NCBI RefSeq assembly: GCF_024139115.2
Contig: NC_085141.1
Location: forward strand, 28,783,242 to 28,847,241
Direction: 5' to 3'
Length of the DNA stretch: 64,000 bases
From: Armigeres subalbatus
Lineage: Eukaryota; Arthropoda; Insecta; Diptera; Culicidae
Below the pieces are notes generated by a model. It was not told where the DNA came from and ran no database searches. It was given only the letters and a program-made list of their open reading frames with translations. This document shows positions 57,981 through 64,000 of this stretch, in pieces. Numbering within the stretch: the first letter of the stretch is position 1; the number at the start of each line of letters is the position of its first letter. Position numbers and translations under genes: made by a program.

Positions 57981-57993
57981 AAAACAGCAGAAT

Positions 57994-59340
57994 GCATCTG
58001 TATAAAAAATTGCATTTTTGTATTAAAACCTTGCAGAATCAGTATATGGCAAGATTTTATACATAATTGCAACATTTGTGTGTAATATTGCAAAACAAGC
58101 TTATCGAAAACCACGATAGAACTCTACTACAATAATTATTGCTAAGAAATTAGTATCACATGTTTTGCTGAATGTTACACTGGCGCTCGATGATAATATT
58201 TCCATACGCTAATTACATCCGCAAATATCACGAGAGATGAAACTGACCACAAGCAAGTGTGAAGTTTTTTTTTCAAATATGTGCACATAGTAGATGGAGA
58301 CGTTTAGATATCGTATATATTGTGAAGAAAAAAAAAACTCACAGTGAAAGTGTTAGAAGTTGACCCTCCGAGACTACATAAAGCCATCTTCTAATTAGTC
58401 TGATATTGGATTTCATCCACATGGCTGAATGTGATACAGAAAATGTTTGGAAGGCTATTTAGAGTTTCTGTTACCATGAGCCAATAATACAAATTGTCAC
58501 ATGAAGATTCGACTGTACCTGGGAAACTATCATCACCTGAGTTAAATTATGTTCGTGAATCTGTCAATAATGTGTACATATATGTATGCTCCGGGTTTTG
58601 TTCGAGTTTACATTAGGACCTTGGTCGATCTTTATCGTGTGTGCCCCGTAGCCGCACTAACGTGCTAATTTGTGAGAAACTGTAGCACATCATGTTCCCT
58701 TCCAACCGGTTTTCAACCGCTTATCGAAACTCATCCGTATTGACTATACTAATTCAAGCGATTGTGACAGTTTTTTTTTCTATATTACACCAGAAGGGCA
58801 TATAATCGTATTCGTTTATCATTCATTGCTAAAGAAAAATGAACCCCCTTATGAATATCAAGTGCAAGTTATATCTTTGGGATAGGTGAACAGATAAACA
58901 TACACATTATAGGTACCATAGATAGATGGAGATGGACGCTGCAGCTTCTTTTATCTCATTCGTTAATCAAACTGTCAAAACTTAATCATTAGTTGGCTGT
59001 CATCGTTTGTGCGACTGCTCATAAAACACGTGGTCATTTGCGAGTTTTGTCAATGACAAAAAAAATCTGAATTTACTCACATAAAATATGATGACGCTCG
59101 ATGGTATTGTTTTATTTTTGAAAATTCGTGTTTTTTTCGGTATATGAGTTTTCTGAAGACTTTTTAGGTTACTTGTGATTAGGAAAATGAATCATTCGAA
59201 TCTGAGTGTAAGAGAATCTTAATCATAATTTGTGAATTTTAAATCTTGATCTTCTCTTTATCTTTTTAAAATTTTTATTTTTATTCATAAAATAATCAAG
59301 CCTGATCAAGTAACTTTTTTTCACTTAAGAAAACTTTCCG
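57994..59340. other. No recognisable gene
   Basis: AT-rich, intergenic or intronic in character. Confidence 0.4.
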
Positions 59341-61110
59341 TCAACCCACAGAGGACGCCAAATTGGACCGATCACTCACTCACATCCATCACGACCGTTG
59401 TTGTTTATGCGCAATCGAATAGTTCTGATCACCGCGTCGGAGCTAACGACGAAGTCGTTTAGTTTTATTTTTAACTATCTAGATCACATGTTTTTGGGAT
59501 GTTGGAACGCGCTACGTTGCCTCGCCCGTAACGTTGCGTTGGCTGCAAACAACTTCAACCGCGCGTCGGCTTTCGCCGTCCGTCTGTCCGTTGTCGGCTA
59601 AGCTTGTGACTTGCTCGTCCCACAATAGGGCGTCCGACCTCTTCTCGAAATTGAGCTTCAAACTATGCCATGCCAAAATTCCTCCGCCAGTAGTTTTTTG
59701 AGTTGGCTTGGTGACCGAAGGAAAAGGCAAGCTATGGCGGCTGCTGGCCGTTGCGATGAAACGGCGAGGTGAGGCTGCTTGGATGGTATACGTAGCTGCT
59801 ATATAGGAAGCCAGAAACAGCTCGCGACATGCTTCAGATGGCCAAAAAGCAAAAGCATTGGAAATTTATTTACAAACGCTCGGTTGCCGGCGGCGGCGAG
59901 GACTAGACGCCCAAATGTCTTTTTATTTTCGGAAATAAAAATATACATCACAACAGTGGATATCTGAAGGGATGCATAACAATCATCATCTCTCAATCTC
60001 ATAGCGATGTAGCGACGGGAACTGAAGGTGAAATGCAGAGATGCCAGGTGACATTCTTATATTATAAGCAGAATTCTCAAAAATTCTTAGATAATTTTAT
60101 TAGTCAGAGCAATATAATCATAAAATTTATCATAAAGTTAAATAAAATAACAAATAACCTTTATAAAAATAAAAATCGCAAAAATTGACCTAAGCAGAAC
60201 TGAAAATTGGCAAGATCCAGAATTAATTTTAGTTGTTTAGTACCTCAACCTGATGATTCTCTCCCGCAGTTATAGTTTGTTCAGCCTTTAAAGTTGGAGA
60301 TTTGTCACTAATAATGAAAAACATTATTGATAAGGCATTTCTAGATGTAAATATAGTCTATGCTAAATTAAAATGCTTCGTAATCGAGCATCTGGCACCC
60401 ATGGGGAAAAGGAAGACAAGAAAGTCAAAGGCTGACAAATCGTATGCGACGGACAGCACGCAACCACAGCCATGTACCGAACAACAACCATGCGTCTCCT
60501 TGGAGATGATGGCTTGGCAAGTGGGACCGCGATCATTTACAAAACTATTTTTCAAATTTTCCGTCCAAGCTGAATCGATTCCGCCGCCGTTCGAATGAAT
60601 TCTTCGAATGGGTTCCTGCCGTTGATGCTGTGTGGTGCGGTACAAGACCGCGAGGAGCCGCCGAAAATTTTCGCGAATGAATTCAGAATGCGCGCACCGA
60701 TGATACGTGCCAAATTAATTGCCTCTCGGATTATGGAAGGGGGTCGAGACCTGAGCCAAAACCGCTCATCATTCTAACGGTGTGAGGAATTTGTCTACTC
60801 GCCGTTCGGAATGATTGATTGTTTGCCGGGTGTTATTCGGCGATCCCGTGGTTGGCCGGCCGGCCGGCTTATTCGGGAAGGGTAAGCAGGCTGCATCAGA
60901 GTGTCAGGGTGGGCAGTGGGATTCGTTGGACGAAATGAATGCAAAGACTTCTTCATCGTCGCCATCTGACATCACACATTTGGAATCGTTTTCGATGCGC
61001 TGTCCGCCGCCTACTGTGATTGCGCGAAATGGCTCTGCCGACGACTATGTAACATGTCTACGGTTTGAAATGTTGGTTAATTTTAGAATAAAAGCAATTC
61101 AACTGTGAAA
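59341..61110. other. GC-richer unique-looking region, no gene assigned
   Basis: Less repeat-like, with higher GC at 59380-59930 and 60390-61080 and several open frames of 60-98 codons on both strands. None shows a domain, and I could not link them by splice sites. Conserved non-coding or exon sequence is possible. Confidence 0.25.
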
Positions 61111-61527
61111 GTGTCATTCGCTTACCCGTGCGGTCTGAGTATCTGTCCAATGCAGCGTGCAAGCGGGCGCTCAGCAATCGTCACTGGAAAGACAATGTTG
61201 TGTTGATGCTAAGTGGTTCAGATTCCAAAACCTGCTCTGAGTCCGATAATATTTCTTCATACGATGATATGGGCTCGTTTCATATTTTTGAGATATTTTT
61301 TTGCAGTGCACACACCATTAGAACAGGCAATTTATGTATGTCCTGCTGGCAGGCACAATACAGCTAAACCTCCAAGAGTCGATATTGAAGGGACCATGGA
61401 AATATCGATATGTGGGATAGGAAATCTTTGGAAAGCTCTTTGAAGGGATCATCACAGTAACCCAGAAAACATTTTTTTAGTGTGGCATAATTTGCTTCCA
61501 TGAATCGAGTCATAGAACATCGACTAA
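61111..61527. other. No recognisable gene
   Basis: Short overlapping frames only. Confidence 0.35.
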
Positions 61528-61692
61528 GGTAGCGTCCACAAATTACGTAACGCTTAGATGGGAGAGATGGGAGACATAACGATCCATACCAAATTTTCAG
61601 ATGGTTCATACAAAAAGTGTGACATAGGGGGGGGGGAGGAGGTGGGGTTGAAAATGCTCAATTTTTGTGTTACGTAATTAATGGATCTTCCC
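61528..61692. mobile_element. MITE, about 165 bp
   Basis: Left GGTAGCGTCCACAAATTACG, then TAAC. Right is the inverse of GGGAAGATCCATTAATTACG, then TAAC. Possible TAA duplication on both sides. Contains a run of ten G near 61630. Confidence 0.6.
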
Positions 61693-63124
61693 TAATGGAA
61701 GTTTGACTGTCCGGTGAAAATAATTCTCGACAATGATCCGACGGGCACAAGAAGGCGAGGTGCGCAGCGAGCAAAACGCTTTATATGTTAGATGACTCTA
61801 CGGAATCGCTTTCTTGGAAAATTTCTGGCCGGAAACATATATAAACCTTATACTCAAGTAGAATATTGGAAGTTAAATACTAAATTTTAGCAAAAAAAAA
61901 TGTATAAATACTAGGGTTCTTAGTACCCACCCTTTTTTTGTAGAACCGGCGAAGTCCAATACCGGTAGTATGGGGAAAATACCTGTACTGGAGTATTCTC
62001 CAAAAATACAACTTTTGATAGAAGGCCTGGAGACCAGGCATTGCAATTTATCCCATCATTCGATCTTCTGAGCAAAGATACTGATGATATGCAGGGATAC
62101 CGATCTTAGTTATCTATCTGCTCAGTAAACAAAGTGCTATGTTCGCCATGGAGAAAAGTTTTTTCACTACTTTTGTTGTAGCAACGCCCTCGCAACGTGA
62201 ACAAACCCCGAACCACGCTGGCTATCAGGATCATCATCAAATGCTCAAATGATAATATCTTTCCAGAGTGCTCTTTGATTAGGGATAATATCTTTGCACA
62301 AGCAAAGATGATATCCAGTGCTCAGATGATATTGCAATGCCTGTTGGAGACTCATATTGTTATATACCGATCGATTCAGCTCGCCGAACCGAGATAATGT
62401 CTGTATGTGTGTATGTATGTGTTTTTTTTTATAGAGGGATTACGGCAAATCTGCAAACATACACCTGAAATTATCAGTCAGGGAGTGAGATTGACAGAAG
62501 GGCGACCCACTAAACCCACCCAAGTAGCGGTTACTCTCTCTGCCAATACCCTGATCCCGTCGGGAGTTCCTTACAGTATTACTACTGGGGGATAGGCAGT
62601 ACTTACTGTACTCGCTCATTCACGCTCACACAGGCACTCGTCCCGTATGAGGCTTACTTGGGTAATCTCTCTAACACACCCTATGACACACCCTGACACT
62701 CTTTCTGATGCACCATATGAGTCTTACTTGGATGCTCACCCCTAACAACTAGTTTTTCTTGCGAAAATATCGAAAAATAATCTATTAAATCCCAAAAAAT
62801 ATCTGATATTGGATACGAAATCGAGAAAGCACAATAAAATGGGCGTAATTAAGTTTAGCCGACTTAGTTGAATGCAATTTACTTGCCAAGAGTTGAACAT
62901 GTTCAACTTACTGTCCGTTCAAGTGAGTTGAGCGAAGGTGTTTGGACGCGTTTAATCCAAGCGACTTGTTTAATTCACTTTCCATGTCTAAATGTAACAA
63001 AATAATCATACCCATTATGATAAGCGCAACATAACAAAACGCAATCGGATGAGTGTCATCTTCATGGCTTTCCACTCAAGATACATATTCATTCAATCAA
63101 TGGTGGGCAGCAAAAAGTTTTCAA
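61693..63124. other. No recognisable gene
   Basis: 62440-62600 contains a frame of 62 codons with repeat-like composition (62407-62595). No family recognised. The rest is AT-rich. Confidence 0.35.
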
Positions 63125-63387
63125 TCTATCTTCTTCTTCTATATACATAAAAATGAATTTCTGTCTGTCTGACCCTTATGGACTCGGAAACTACTGAATC
63201 GATCGGCGTAAAATTTTGTATGCAGAGGTTTTTGGGTCCAGGGAAGGTTCTTAAAATGGTTCGAGACCCCTCCCGCCTTTGGAAAGGGGGGCTCCCATAC
63301 AAATGAACCAGAAATTTCTGCAAAACTCGAGATTTAAACAGAGAATAAATCAACTTTAGGCGAAACGAAGTTCGTCGGGTCTGCTAG
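63125..63387 (+). mobile_element. Short Helitron-like element
   Basis: Starts TC after A, ends CTAG before T (63384-63387), the A/T insertion rule of Helitrons. A small hairpin ACGAAGTTCGT lies about 10 bases before the end. No replicase-helicase, so non-autonomous. The exact left end is less certain because of CTT repeats there. Confidence 0.6.
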
Positions 63388-64000
63388 TTCATAATAAGTT
63401 GAAACGCAGGAGTTGAGTTCCAGTAGGAATTTAGGACACCGAAGAGAAAGAAGAATGATGCATTGGAATAATATCGATAATATTCAGAAAGAATTAATCA
63501 AATTTCTTGCTGAAGAAAACGATAGAAATGTTTACAGTGGAACAATCATTTTAATGCTTGCGGAACGGCTTTCACAGTTTGAACGATTGAAGCAAAGGTG
63601 TAGTTTCCCGGATAAAAATTTACAGTAACTTGTATGACATAACCCATTGAAATACAATAGATTGTGTGACAAACAATACCAACTATTGTATGCTTATTGT
63701 AAAATGTTCACGGTTGTAAAAGATCTTTATTGTACGTACATTAAAATAACAATATATTTAAATGTTTTTGATATATTCTATTATATTTTTATTGTTCGCT
63801 TATGTTTAGTATTGCTCATCCAAAAGCTAAACAAATTTTAAAAGTATTCGGTTTGGATGATCTGGAAATCCGTCTAATGTTATTGAATTAATATAATTTT
63901 GGAATATTTCATGGATTTATTATATTGATGAAATAACAATTGAAAACAATAAAATTATAATAGCTTTGTTTGTTAAATACATACAAATGTTATCCCGATT
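63388..64000. other. No recognisable gene
   Basis: Strongly AT-rich. A 71-codon frame at 63413-63628 has normal amino-acid composition but no recognisable domain. Confidence 0.35.

Noticed and set aside
63413..63628. 71-codon frame as an exon
   Set aside because: Composition is protein-like but no domain, splice sites or neighbours support it.
1..64000. Endogenous copies of RNA viruses, as often found in Aedes genomes
   Set aside because: No open frame showed a recognisable viral polymerase, nucleoprotein or capsid; all retro-type domains are BEL/Pao or non-LTR.

Overview
This is a repeat-dominated stretch of an insect nuclear genome, most likely a culicine mosquito of the genus Aedes. The evidence is the repeat content: tRNA-headed SINEs of the Feilai type, degraded BEL/Pao retrotransposons, a jockey-like fragment, RTE-like fragments, foldback elements and MITEs, all in AT-rich DNA. 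I see no complete host protein gene, no rRNA, no functional tRNA gene and no CRISPR array. One candidate host feature is a non-coding first exon ending in a consensus splice donor near 21138. The window may therefore be intronic or intergenic.

Layout. (1) 1-7141: a broken BEL/Pao element on the minus strand, with its 5' LTR at 6647-7141 and its 3' LTR cut by the window start. (2) 7285-8025: a jockey-like fragment with an internal deletion. (3) 9084-19818: a plus-strand BEL/Pao element whose Gag begins with a PHD finger. Its gag is split by a 5.58-kb non-coding LTR element (9551-15130, TSD AAAGC). That element is itself split by a 3.2-kb non-coding LTR element (10789-14000, TSD ATATC) whose two LTRs are almost identical. 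The BEL element ends abruptly in integrase and is fused to a piece of another reverse transcriptase. (4) 23574-33085: an array of 23-bp units with self-complementary arms, split by a 4.9-kb hAT-like element (26721-31655, TSD CTTCTGGG). (5) 33086-43200: AT-rich DNA with a 1.2-kb terminal-inverted-repeat element, an endonuclease fragment of a non-LTR element and a tRNA-headed SINE. (6) 43297-47529: a second hAT-like element in the opposite orientation (TSD TCGAAAGG), inserted in a different short tandem array. (7) 48055-52141: SINEs and a short 5'-truncated retrotransposon. (8) 52437-56952: a second 23-bp array of nearly the same total length as the first. (9) 57392-63387: a truncated RTE-like element, MITEs and a short Helitron-like element.

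The genes do not form a pathway. They are dead or dying copies of transposon gag-pol, and the informative signal is stratigraphic: target-site duplications give an explicit order of insertion. The unusual parts are the nested coding-free LTR elements, the hAT-like family with GC-rich ends found twice inside tandem arrays, and the 23-bp array, which yields long open frames on one strand only because its unit length is not a multiple of three.
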